Below the pieces are notes generated by a model, which saw nothing but the letters and a program-made list of their open reading frames with translations, was not told the origin of the DNA and did no database searches. 64,000 bases of DNA from Candidatus Methylophosphatis haderslevensis (GTDB lineage Bacteria; Pseudomonadota; Gammaproteobacteria; Burkholderiales; Rhodocyclaceae). The position numbers were made by a program, and so were the translations under genes. Shown in pieces: positions 47,687-57,347 of the stretch (the first letter of the stretch is position 1; each line of letters starts with the position of its first letter). The stretch covers positions 806,001 to 870,000 of the forward strand of contig JADJSA010000001.1 in the NCBI GenBank assembly GCA_016711925.1, read 5' to 3'.

Positions 47687-49018
47687 TCAGACGAGGCGGG
47701 CAAGCACCTCGACGGCAGTTTGCACCTGCGGTTCGCTGTGCATGCAACTGATGAAGAATCGCAAGCGCGCTGCGCGCTCTTCTACCGCCGGGTAGATGAT
47801 GGGTTGCACATTGATGCCGCGTTCGAACAGCTGGTTGGACAATTTGGCAGCCTTCAGCGAGCTGCCGATGATCGCGGGGATGACTGCCTTTCCCTGCGAT
47901 AGCCCGGTGTCGACGCCCTTGTCGCGTGCCAGCGAGAGAAAATGGCTTGCCCTGTCGCGCAGCCGCCTGACCCGTTCCGGCTCTTCCCGCATGATGCGCA
48001 GGGCTTCCAGAGAGGCCGCCGCCAGCGGCGGGGAAATCCCCACGCTGTACACGAATCCGGGCGCAGCATACTTGAGGTGCTCGACCAGCGCACGTTGGCC
48101 GGCGACGAACCCTCCGCAGCCGGCAAGCGCCTTGCTCAACGTGCCCATCCAGATGTCGACCTCGCTGCCGGCAACGCCGTGGTGTTCATGCAGGCCCTTG
48201 CCGGATTCGCCGAGCACGCCGAGCGAATGTGCCTCGTCGACCATCAGGAACGCCTTGTGGCGGGTCTTGACCTCGATGAAGCGCGGCAAGTCGGGCACGT
48301 CGCCATCCATGCTGTACAAGCCCTCGATGACGATGAGCACGCGCTCGAACTGTCCGCGTATCTCGCACAGAATCGCGTCGAGGGCTGCAGCGTCATTGTG
48401 CGGAAAGGCGCGCCGCGCCGCGCCGGCAAGTTTGATGCCTTCGAGCACGCTGTTGTGGATCAGACCATCATGGATGACCAGATCCTTCGGGCCGAACAGG
48501 TAGCCGATGGTCGTGACGTTCGTGGCATGGCCGCTGACGAAGACGACGCAATCCTCGACCCCGTAGAGATCGGCCAGTGACTCTTCGAGTTCGCGCTGCA
48601 CCGCGCGTTCCCCGGCAACCAGACGGCTGGCAGAAGAGGAAGTTCCGTAGCGCTCGATGGCGTCCTTTGCCGCCTTGTTCACCCGCGGGTGGCCGGTCAG
48701 GCCGAGATAGTTGTAACTGGAAAAATTGATGAAGACCCGGCCTTCGATATGGGTGTCCGCGCCAGCCACTCCTTGGTGAACCTTGAAGAACGGATTGGCG
48801 AGGCCAAGGCGCTTCGCGGCAGCCTGCGGCACCAGCAGCCGCTCGTAGCCGGGAAAGCGGTCGAAACGACAAAAGGCCTCCGGAATCTCCCGCTGTCCAG
48901 CCTGCGCCGCCGCCGGAACCGAGACTTCACCGGTTTCCTGACCTACCTTGCGGCCGAGAAAGCGTTTGACCAGTTCTTCCCGCGCCTGCCCTACCAGCCC
49001 GAACTTGTTCTTGCTCAT
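47687..49018 (-). CDS. Alpha-oxoamine synthase of the capsule locus (RkpG-like)
   Basis: A 443-residue PLP enzyme of the AONS/KBL/serine palmitoyltransferase family. The PLP lysine is Lys296 in MGTLSKALAGCGGFV; DEAHSLGVLG (Asp261, His264) and GTSSSASRLVAGERAVQREL are the other core motifs. These enzymes condense an acyl thioester with an amino acid, releasing CO2. It carries about 75 extra N-terminal residues before the fold. Its ATG overlaps the PKS stop (ATGA), so it is made together with the PKS. The PKS has no thioesterase, so this enzyme most likely releases the polyketide chain as an aminoketone, as bacterial SPT-like enzymes do. Rhizobial RkpG is the closest functional parallel I know. 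Confidence 0.88.
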   Translation of the reverse strand: MSKNKFGLVGQAREELVKRFLGRKVGQETGEVSVPAAAQAGQREIPEAFCRFDRFPGYERLLVPQAAAKRLGLANPFFKVHQGVAGADTHIEGRVFINFSSYNYLGLTGHPRVNKAAKDAIERYGTSSSASRLVAGERAVQRELEESLADLYGVEDCVVFVSGHATNVTTIGYLFGPKDLVIHDGLIHNSVLEGIKLAGAARRAFPHNDAAALDAILCEIRGQFERVLIVIEGLYSMDGDVPDLPRFIEVKTRHKAFLMVDEAHSLGVLGESGKGLHEHHGVAGSEVDIWMGTLSKALAGCGGFVAGQRALVEHLKYAAPGFVYSVGISPPLAAASLEALRIMREEPERVRRLRDRASHFLSLARDKGVDTGLSQGKAVIPAIIGSSLKAAKLSNQLFERGINVQPIIYPAVEERAARLRFFISCMHSEPQVQTAVEVLARLV

Positions 49019-52000
49019 GGAATCAGTCCCGTGCCTCTGCGCACCTGCTGTTGAACCTCGGCAACCGTGGCGGCCAGTTCGCCTGCGGATACCGATTCAT
49101 TGTGCTGCGCGGCCAGGGTGCTGACCAGGTCACCGAGTTGCTCGCCATGCGTACTCTCGCGATTCTCTTCGTTCAACAGGCGTTCGACAATGCGGGCGCT
49201 GACCCGCTCGACCGTCGGCCCCTCGGTCAGCATCATGGCCGGAAGGCGAACGCCAAAACGCTGTTCCATTCCCAGTGCCAATTCGACCCCCATGAGGGAA
49301 TCCATGCCCAGGTCGTGCAGCGACCGTGCCGGATCGATGCGATCGACATTGATGCAGAGAATCTGCGCCACCTGCTGCGCCACAAGCGATTGCACGATCG
49401 CGCGCACTTCGTCGGCCGACTTCCCGGCAACTAAGGAGTGGAAATCCTCGGTCTCCGTCTCTGCATCCGGGGAGCCGCCAGCCTGACGGCGCAACGAAGC
49501 AAAGCGCGGTCCCTGCGCCGACGGAAGCAGACGCGCCAACGTGCGCCAGTCGAAATCCGCCACCGCAATGGTGCCGCCGTCACGCGCCAGAAGGCGATCG
49601 AGCGTGTCCAGCGCGCTGCGCGCCGATAGAGGCTGTGCGCCGAGGCGGCTGGCGAGGTTGTCCTTCAGTGTCGGGTTGCGGCTGAGGTAGCCGGCGTCTC
49701 CGATCGGCCCCCAACCGACACAGGTCGCAGGCAGCCCGAGCGCATGCCGGTAGGCCGCCAGCCCCTCAAGGTAGCCGTTTGCCGCAACGTAGCCAGCCTG
49801 TCCGGGATTGCCGATCAACGTGGTAACGGAGGAGTAGAGGATGAAGTGCTCGAGTGGAATATCCAGCGTCAGCTCATGCAAATGCCATGCACCGAACAGT
49901 TTTGGTGCAACGACCTTGCACATGCGCCCCGCGTCGAGATTGCCGATCAAGGCGTCGTCCATGACCATCGCCGCATGCACCAGGCCGGCAAGCGGCGGCA
50001 GTTCGCGCTGGATTTCGTCCAGCATCAAGCGCACGCTCGCCCGATCGGATACGTCACATGACACAACCTTTACGCGCGCCCCGAGCGACTCCAGCGCGCT
50101 GATTGCTTCGCTCGAACCCGGCGTCCAACTGCCACGGCGCCCGGCAAGTACCAGGTTTCCTGCCCCGCGTTCCGCCAGCCAGCGCGCCGACTCGAATCCG
50201 AAGCCGGTCAGACCGCCGGTAACCAGATAAGTCGCATCCTTCCGGAATCGCACCGGGGTTGCCGGCATTTGGCGCCGTTCGACGTGGACGTGCGCGTTGT
50301 CCATGCAGACGACGACTTTGCCGATCTGCCGCGACTGTTGCATCGTCCGGAAGGCGTTGACCACCCGGTCGGCAGGAAAAGTTCGATACGGCAGCGGAAA
50401 CAATGCGCTTTCCCGGAACAGTGTCATCATCTCGCGAAACAGCCTTGCCGCCAGCGCGGGGCGGGCCACCAGCAGTTGATCAGCGTCGATTCCGAAGTAG
50501 CTGATGTTGTCCTTGAACGGACGCAATCCAATCGGCGTGTTCTCGAAGAAATCGCGTTTACCGAGTTCGAGAAACCGGCCGAACGGTTTCAGGATACGCA
50601 GATTGCGCCGTATCGCCTCGCCGGCGAGCGAATTGAGGACCACATCGACGCCCTCGCCATTAGTCAAGGAGAGGATCTGGTCGGCGTATGACAGGGTGCG
50701 GGAGTCGAACACGTGGTCTGCGCCAAGAAGCCTGACGAAGTCACGCTTTTCATCGCTGCCCGCAGTCGCATAGACCTCAGCACCCAGATGCACCGCCAAC
50801 TGCACTGCGGCGATACCGACGCCACCGGCCGCTCCGTGAATCAGGATGCGCTCGCCCGCCTGCAGATTCGCCAGATGCTTCAGGGCGTAGTAGACAGTGA
50901 AGAAGGCAGTTGGGACCGTCGCCGCAGCTTCAAATGACCAGTCCGCCGGTTTGTGTGCAAGCGCATTGGTGTGGGTGACCACATGACTGGCAAAGCAGGC
51001 GGCGCCGAAGCCCACTACGCAATCTCCCTTCGAAAACTCGCCTGTTCGCGAGCCGACACGTGTCACCACTCCCGAGAATTCCAGACCAAGCGTCGCGCCG
51101 GCAAATCCGCTCTCGACGGCTTCGTCGGGCAGCAATCCCATGACGTACATGACATCGCGGAAATTCAGGCCGGTCGCCGCCACCCGAACCTCGACTTCAT
51201 CTTCGCCCAATGGGCGTTCCGGCTGGGGCAGCCAAACCAGGTTGCGCAACTGACCGGGCACGTGAAAGTCCAGCCGGACGCGTGAAGCATCCTCCTCGCA
51301 ACTCTCCATCGCCGTGAACGGCAAGCGTTCCAGACGCAGAACGAAACGCCCATTCGCCGACAGAACGATTTCAGTTTCACCGTCGGGCTGCAGCAGTTCG
51401 TCGTGCAGGCGGCGCGCCGCGGTGCTGCCGGTCGGATCGATCGCAAGATCGATCAGGGTACAGGCGAGCGCCGGGTTTTCATTCATCACCACGCGCCCGA
51501 AGCCCCACAGCGCAGCCTGGAGAGGATTGGGTGCCGGCGGCAGATCCTCCGCCAGCGCACCGCCAGATGTCACCAGCCACAGCCGCGGCGCGGTGCCACC
51601 GCTGCGCTCGATTGCTTGCACCAGGTGAAGCGCAGCGCGGCAGCGGTCATGCTCTGGCTCGAGGGAGACATCTTGTGTCTCGGCGATCAGGCCCGCCAGG
51701 TACACCACATGATCGAGCCCCAGGCGGTTGCGCGCCACGGTGAGCAGTTGCACGGCAGAATCGGCACTTGCCAGGTCGTAGGTCTCTGCCCCGCCTTGCG
51801 CAGCCGCAGTCCCGACGAACAGCACGATCACGCGCTGGCCGCGCGATTCAAGTTGCCGTTGCAGGCGATCGGCGAGCATGCGCGACGTCCCCTCGGCATC
51901 GCAGAGCAGAAGCCACGCTGCGGTGGACAACTCCGCCGCAGGCGCGCTTTCTCCGACGGGCCGCTTCGCCAGAACGAGATAACTCCCCTCTGGCAATTCT

Positions 52001-55000
52001 TCACTGGCCGGTTCGCGGAAGATCTGGACTTCGCCGTATCCCTGCTGCACGAGGACCTGTTCCCATGCCTGGGGCGCGAGCAGATTCGACAGTGCACCGT
52101 CTTCCAGGGTAACCCGTCTGGTCGCGGCATCGAGCCCGGACAACAGATCGGCAACCAGATCCGGGTGGCGTTCGGCCACCAGCAGCAGGCCGCCCTGCGC
52201 AAGCTTTTGCCGCGCTGCGGCCAGTACGGCAACCGGATTCGCCGCGAGGTGCAGCCAGTGGCGCAATATGATGACATCAAACGCGTCAGGGAGCGTGCCG
52301 GCGCCTTCCAGCGCGAGCCCTTCACCGGCAAGGCGGGCCACTTGCACCGCGGGGTGGTCGTGGTACTCGGATTGCAGCCGCGTGCACAATTCTTCATCGC
52401 CGTGCGCCAGCACGTAGTCGGTACGATCGACGGGAATGGTCGCCGCCAGATCGGCCACCAGATCGCTCACGCCGCGGCCGATCTCGAGAACCCGCAGTCG
52501 GCGATGGGCCGGCCAGTTCGCGGCAACCGTGGCGAGGATCTGCCGCACGGCAAGACGTGTACCAAGATACCCGGGCGAATCCTCGTACAAGGCCTCTGCC
52601 TGCGGGCTGCGCCAGAGCGAGTCGGTGAGCGTCGCCACATCCACTTCGCCGCATAACCAGGCAGCCAGGTTGACCCCGACCCGGCCAGCGAGGACCAGTT
52701 CGGAGGCACACGCGGGGTAGTCGCGCAAGAGTGTGCGCCAGATGTCCTGTGCGGGAGGCATCTCCGACGCTTCGAGCCGCCACACGCCGCCGTGCTCGAC
52801 CAGCAGTCCTTCGTGCCGCAAGTTGCGCGCGAGCCACTGGAAGCAAGGCCGAATACTTTCGTCGATGCCCGTCGGATCGGCGAGGACCTGTTGCAGCCAC
52901 TCGCCTCGGCGGGCGAACAGATCGCCAAATACCGACTGCGCAAATGCAACGATCAACGCATCGCAAAGCGGCAGGGCTCCCTTGAAGTAGGCGCTGCGCT
53001 GCAACCTGCTCTCCGCATCGACAAACCAGGCGTTCAGCTGCTCCACCAGATCGCGACTGTCAGGCAGCGAGCTTTGGCGCTGTTCCAGCGCCAGCGGTTT
53101 GAGCTGAGCCGCGATGCGCCAACAGGCGGCATCGGCGCTTGCCCGGCGCTGCAGGGTCGCCGCGCGGAAACGGCAGTCGGAAAGCGTCGCGACGATGCCC
53201 CCGTCCGCATCCACCATCTGGAAATCAGCCTGGACGGATCGTGCGCTGCGCCGCTTCAGTACCGCCCTGAACCCGGCGACCGCTGCGCCGGAAGCGCAAC
53301 GCAGCCGGCCGACCCTGACCGGAAGCAGCGGAACCCCGCCGCCAGCCTCGATTTCGGTCTGGAAGAAATCTGCCAGCGACTGAAAGCAGCAATCCAGAAG
53401 CACCGGATGAAGCAAATACTGCGCGGCCCCCTCGGCGGCGGCCTCGGGCAGGGCGATCTGCCCCTCCAGGACGTTTCCGCACAACCGAGCCCGCTGCAAT
53501 CCCTGGAACGACGGCCCGTAATCCAGACCGACCATCCGTGTCAGCCGGTAGTGGAGGTCGTGTTCGATTTCGTGGGCTTTGCCGGCAGCCGGTGCGAATT
53601 GCACACCAAGCCGGGGTTCGCCTTGTGCGTTGGTGGCGAGCAGCCTGCCGGCGGCGTGAACAACCCATTCGTCATTACTCAGACGCTGCCGGCTGCGGAT
53701 CAGGAAACCACCATCCCGTGGGGCAAGCTCGAAACGGACCGAGCGCGCGTGGTCGCCGTCGAAAACGATCGGCGCGATGATATCCAGATTCTCGAATTCC
53801 CACTGAGTCTCGCCGAACCACTCGCGTGCCGCGGCTAGCGCGAGTTCGACGTAGGCCGCACCGGGCAGCACGACCGCGCCGGCAACCTTGTGATCCGCCA
53901 GCCAGGAACAGGTCGCCAGGTCCACAACGTTTTCCCAGACGGCCGTCGCTTCTTCCACCCGCCAGCCGAGCAGCGGGTGCACTCTGCGCCGGTCGATCGC
54001 ACCGCTCGCTTCGCTGGTCCTGGGGTGCCAATGCCGCTCGCGTTGCCAGGGGTAATTCGGCAATCGCACCTGTCCGCCCGGCACCGGAAAGGAAGACTCC
54101 AGGCATTTCGGTTCGGCAAGAAGATGCACGCGCAAGGCGGCTTCTTCGATGCGCGACGCGCCATCGTCGTCGCGCCGCAGGGTCGGCAGAACGCGCCCCG
54201 TCACCCCTTGCGCAGCCAGACACTCGGTGATGTAGCGCTGAAGGATCGCGTGCGGGCCGATCTCGACGAATACGCGGCAGCCGCCAGCAGCAAGGGCTGC
54301 GATTGCCTGAGCGAACCGAACCGGCCGGCGAACGTTGTGCCACCAGTAGCGCGCGTCGAGCGCGGTCGCAGGCAGGACGTCGCCGGTGACTGTGGACACC
54401 AGCGTGCATTCCATATGGGTCGGCCGCAAACAAGCCGCAAGCCGCTCCACAAGCACCGGTTCGATCGGGTCCATGTGGCGGCTGTGGAACGCATAGTCGA
54501 GATCGAGCAGAACAAAGAACACGCCGCGCGGCGTCAGGATTTCCTTGGCCCGATCGAGTTCGGCGAGGCTGCCGCTGAGCGTGACGTTGTTCGGACTGTT
54601 GATGCCGGCGATCTCGATTCCACGCAGGTTTTCGGCGGCCAGCAGTTCGCGCGCCGCCTCCTCCGACAACCCGACTGCGGCCATGCGCCCGGCGCCGCGC
54701 GTCAGAGCCTGCGCCGCGCTACGTGCGACGATCACCTGCATGGCCTGCTCGATCGGCAACGCGCCGGCCGCCCAGGCAGCTGCAACCTCGCCGACACTGT
54801 GGCCTGCCACCGCCTGGGCTGTGACACCCTGCTGACGCAGCAGCGTGGTCACGGCAACCTGCATGCAAAACAGCAGCGGCTGGGCGACAGCCGTATCGTC
54901 AAGCCGCGATGCGCCGGCCTCTGCACGCAACTCGTCGAGGATCGAGAAGCCGGCCATCGGCGCGATTGCCCCGTCGAGATCGGACATCAGTCCGGCGAAG

Positions 55001-56685
55001 CGCGGCGATTCGGCCAACAGCTTGCGCCCCATGCCGAGCCATTGGGAGCCGTTTCCCGAATAGATGAACGCCACCCCGCCCGGTTCGGCGATCGCATCCT
55101 CGAGCACCACCTGGGGCACGGTTTCGCCCTGGGCGAACTTCTCTAACGACCCGGCGAGATCCGGGGCATTGCCTCCGGTGAGCACAAGGCGCTTTTCCAG
55201 ATGATCGCGCCGAATTGCCGCAGCGTAGGCGATGTCATAGAAATCCAGCGGTCGCGCGCGCAGAAGCTCAGCATAGCGACCGGCCAGATCGCGCAGTGCC
55301 TGGGTCGTCCGTGCCGAAAGAAACAATGGGAGGTTCGCCGGCTTGCGCAACAGCCTCGGTTGCCGCGCCGCCGGAAATTCCTGCAGCAGAACGTGGGCGT
55401 TGGCGCCGCCAAACCCGAATGAATTGACGCCGACGACCAGCTTCTTGTCGCGGGCTTCGGGTAGCGGCCGATATGCATTCACCACATCGAGATTCCACCC
55501 GGCGAAGTCGATGTGAGGATTGGGGGTTTCGAGATGCAACGATGGCGGCAGAGCGCGATTCTTGAGCACCAGAATGGCCTTGACCAGGCCGGCCATGCCG
55601 GAGGCCGATTCGAGATGACCAAGGTTGGTCTTGACCGACCCGATCGGAAGCGGCCGATCAGCGCTTCGAGCACGTCCATAGACCTCACCGATCGCTGCGG
55701 TCTCGATCGGGTCGCCGACCGCAGTCCCGGTGCCGTGCGCCTCGATGTAGTCTACTTCGGCTGGATTCAGACCGGAACGCCGCAACACCGCGCGCAGGAG
55801 ATTCGCCTGGCCCTCGATACTCGGAATGGTGATGCCGGTTTTGCGGCCGCCGTCCGCATTGATGCCGCTGGCGAGAATCACCGACTGGATGGAGTCGCCA
55901 TCTGCCAGTGCGCTCTCTAACGGCTTCAACATCAGGACAGCACCGCCTTCCGCACGCACGTAGCCGTCCCCCTCGGCATCGAAGGCGCGGCAGCGCCCCG
56001 CCGCAGACAGCATCGAAGCCTTGGTGAAGCCGACGAACGGGTACGGGTGCAGCAGGAGATTGACGCCGCCGACCAGCGCCATCGACGCCTCGCCAGCGCG
56101 CAGCGTGCCGCACGCCTGGTGCAAGGCGACCAGCGACGATGAACAGGCGGTATCGACCGCCATGGACGGACCGCGCAGATCGAAAACGTAGGACAGCCGG
56201 TTGGCCGCGATGCTCAACGTGTTGCCGGTCATCGAGTACGCGCTCATTGCCGACATGTCGTCGATGCCGCGCATGCCGTAATCGACGCCGGAGATGCCGA
56301 CGAAAACCGCGCAATCCGATCCGGCCAGCCGGGCGGGCGGTGCGCCGGCGTTTTCCATCGCCTCCCAGCACAGTTCGAGCAGCATGCGCTGCTGCGGGTC
56401 GAGCCATGCCGCCTCGCGTGGCGAAATGCCGAAGAAGCCGGCATCGAATTCGTCGATACGCGAGAGTACGCCGGCAGAGAAGGTTACACTGCGCCCCGGT
56501 TCTGCGCGTACCGGATGTTGCAGAAGCTCGGTGGACCAGCGCTCCGGTCCGATGCAACCGACCAGATCCCGCCCTTCCTTGAGCGACAGCCACAGGGACT
56601 GCTCATCTGCCAGATCGCCGGGAAAACGAAACGCCATCCCCACGATGGCAATCGGGTAAGCTCCCTCGCTGCTTTTTGACTGCAA
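49015..56685 (-). CDS. Highly reducing type I polyketide synthase (RkpA-like)
   Basis: A 2,556-residue single-module PKS. KS at 8-440: Cys181 in VDTACSSSLVALHQA, His317 in EAHGTGT, His357 in NLGHLES. AT at 535-860: Ser630 in GHSVGEVAAA, with YAFHS suggesting malonyl-CoA. DH at 900-1180: His932 in HKVAGAVVLP, Asp1098 in LLDCCFQ. A methyltransferase-like domain at about 1370-1560 has VLEIGRGVSDL, a weak SAM motif. ER at 1805-2130: HGAAGGVGIAAVQ. KR at 2150-2400: TGGLTGFG, Lys2262, Tyr2299. ACP at 2430-2505: Ser2463 in LGMDSLMGVEL. No thioesterase. With KR, DH and ER it should make a saturated acyl chain, perhaps iteratively. Start TTG 56685 follows AGGGGG at good spacing. It heads the leftward capsule operon. 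Confidence 0.93.
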   Translation of the reverse strand: MQSKSSEGAYPIAIVGMAFRFPGDLADEQSLWLSLKEGRDLVGCIGPERWSTELLQHPVRAEPGRSVTFSAGVLSRIDEFDAGFFGISPREAAWLDPQQRMLLELCWEAMENAGAPPARLAGSDCAVFVGISGVDYGMRGIDDMSAMSAYSMTGNTLSIAANRLSYVFDLRGPSMAVDTACSSSLVALHQACGTLRAGEASMALVGGVNLLLHPYPFVGFTKASMLSAAGRCRAFDAEGDGYVRAEGGAVLMLKPLESALADGDSIQSVILASGINADGGRKTGITIPSIEGQANLLRAVLRRSGLNPAEVDYIEAHGTGTAVGDPIETAAIGEVYGRARSADRPLPIGSVKTNLGHLESASGMAGLVKAILVLKNRALPPSLHLETPNPHIDFAGWNLDVVNAYRPLPEARDKKLVVGVNSFGFGGANAHVLLQEFPAARQPRLLRKPANLPLFLSARTTQALRDLAGRYAELLRARPLDFYDIAYAAAIRRDHLEKRLVLTGGNAPDLAGSLEKFAQGETVPQVVLEDAIAEPGGVAFIYSGNGSQWLGMGRKLLAESPRFAGLMSDLDGAIAPMAGFSILDELRAEAGASRLDDTAVAQPLLFCMQVAVTTLLRQQGVTAQAVAGHSVGEVAAAWAAGALPIEQAMQVIVARSAAQALTRGAGRMAAVGLSEEAARELLAAENLRGIEIAGINSPNNVTLSGSLAELDRAKEILTPRGVFFVLLDLDYAFHSRHMDPIEPVLVERLAACLRPTHMECTLVSTVTGDVLPATALDARYWWHNVRRPVRFAQAIAALAAGGCRVFVEIGPHAILQRYITECLAAQGVTGRVLPTLRRDDDGASRIEEAALRVHLLAEPKCLESSFPVPGGQVRLPNYPWQRERHWHPRTSEASGAIDRRRVHPLLGWRVEEATAVWENVVDLATCSWLADHKVAGAVVLPGAAYVELALAAAREWFGETQWEFENLDIIAPIVFDGDHARSVRFELAPRDGGFLIRSRQRLSNDEWVVHAAGRLLATNAQGEPRLGVQFAPAAGKAHEIEHDLHYRLTRMVGLDYGPSFQGLQRARLCGNVLEGQIALPEAAAEGAAQYLLHPVLLDCCFQSLADFFQTEIEAGGGVPLLPVRVGRLRCASGAAVAGFRAVLKRRSARSVQADFQMVDADGGIVATLSDCRFRAATLQRRASADAACWRIAAQLKPLALEQRQSSLPDSRDLVEQLNAWFVDAESRLQRSAYFKGALPLCDALIVAFAQSVFGDLFARRGEWLQQVLADPTGIDESIRPCFQWLARNLRHEGLLVEHGGVWRLEASEMPPAQDIWRTLLRDYPACASELVLAGRVGVNLAAWLCGEVDVATLTDSLWRSPQAEALYEDSPGYLGTRLAVRQILATVAANWPAHRRLRVLEIGRGVSDLVADLAATIPVDRTDYVLAHGDEELCTRLQSEYHDHPAVQVARLAGEGLALEGAGTLPDAFDVIILRHWLHLAANPVAVLAAARQKLAQGGLLLVAERHPDLVADLLSGLDAATRRVTLEDGALSNLLAPQAWEQVLVQQGYGEVQIFREPASEELPEGSYLVLAKRPVGESAPAAELSTAAWLLLCDAEGTSRMLADRLQRQLESRGQRVIVLFVGTAAAQGGAETYDLASADSAVQLLTVARNRLGLDHVVYLAGLIAETQDVSLEPEHDRCRAALHLVQAIERSGGTAPRLWLVTSGGALAEDLPPAPNPLQAALWGFGRVVMNENPALACTLIDLAIDPTGSTAARRLHDELLQPDGETEIVLSANGRFVLRLERLPFTAMESCEEDASRVRLDFHVPGQLRNLVWLPQPERPLGEDEVEVRVAATGLNFRDVMYVMGLLPDEAVESGFAGATLGLEFSGVVTRVGSRTGEFSKGDCVVGFGAACFASHVVTHTNALAHKPADWSFEAAATVPTAFFTVYYALKHLANLQAGERILIHGAAGGVGIAAVQLAVHLGAEVYATAGSDEKRDFVRLLGADHVFDSRTLSYADQILSLTNGEGVDVVLNSLAGEAIRRNLRILKPFGRFLELGKRDFFENTPIGLRPFKDNISYFGIDADQLLVARPALAARLFREMMTLFRESALFPLPYRTFPADRVVNAFRTMQQSRQIGKVVVCMDNAHVHVERRQMPATPVRFRKDATYLVTGGLTGFGFESARWLAERGAGNLVLAGRRGSWTPGSSEAISALESLGARVKVVSCDVSDRASVRLMLDEIQRELPPLAGLVHAAMVMDDALIGNLDAGRMCKVVAPKLFGAWHLHELTLDIPLEHFILYSSVTTLIGNPGQAGYVAANGYLEGLAAYRHALGLPATCVGWGPIGDAGYLSRNPTLKDNLASRLGAQPLSARSALDTLDRLLARDGGTIAVADFDWRTLARLLPSAQGPRFASLRRQAGGSPDAETETEDFHSLVAGKSADEVRAIVQSLVAQQVAQILCINVDRIDPARSLHDLGMDSLMGVELALGMEQRFGVRLPAMMLTEGPTVERVSARIVERLLNEENRESTHGEQLGDLVSTLAAQHNESVSAGELAATVAEVQQQVRRGTGLIP

Positions 56686-57347
56686 GTCAAAACCCCCTGG
56701 TTCGGCGGCGTCGTCAGCCCGCTCGTCGATGACGGCAAGTCGCGAATCGCGTCATATCTAGGTAACATTCTACCCTACCCGAGCGCTGGTCCCGGCACCC
56801 CTCTCGGATTCCCGGATGTCGTTGGCGTTTCGCGCGGCGCGCATGCAACAGTCGCCTTGCGCAAAGCCGCCCGTCAATTCCATCCGCCACTTTGCGGAAA
56901 GCTCAAGTGATACTCGAAGTCGTGCAAGTTGCACGCTGTTGCACCTACTGATTTCTGGTCGCCAAAAGGCGTTGGCGGCAATAGGGACGGCGGCGACATG
57001 CGGCCGATCCGAAACTCAAAGGATCGTAGTCGGAAGACAAAGCCGCAGGCGATTGCAACTGCTAAAAGGTGTTTCGCGCATGTTGCCGCATCGGCATGCA
57101 CCAGCTTCTGCCTGGGCCTGTCGGGCCGGCCCAACATGCCGTGACTCGGGGGTTTGGCAGAGAGGGTTCCTCGACGGCGCCCGGGGGGGGGGGGGGGGCC
57201 GGGGGGGGGCGTAGATCGGATGCTCGCGCCAGAATGCGCTTGCCGAGCAACGCGCGCGCGGCGATCTTCGTCTGCAGTCCCCAGAGGCGGCTTCGGCGAT
57301 ACAATTCCGCCCCTCGATCGTCCATCGCCCGACCCGTTCCTGCATCG
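56686..57347. other. Divergent gap between PKS and parE, with a long G tract
   Basis: About 660 bp without a recognisable gene. It must hold the promoters of the PKS operon (leftward) and parE (rightward). The segment tagaatgttacctagata on the coding strand of the PKS, about 80 bp before its start, contains -10-like hexamers but no good -35. The G tract at 57183 is described separately. Confidence 0.45.
57183..57209. repeat. Long G homopolymer tract (G16-CC-G9)
   Basis: Sixteen G residues, two C, then nine G, about 140 bp upstream of the parE start. Such a run is unusual even in GC-rich DNA. It may be a sequencing or assembly artefact, a phase-variable tract, or a G-quadruplex-forming element. 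Confidence 0.7.

Noticed and set aside
56686..56800. Sigma-70 promoter for the PKS operon
   Set aside because: A -10-like tagaat and tagata are present, but no acceptable -35 lies at the right distance, so no promoter feature is claimed.
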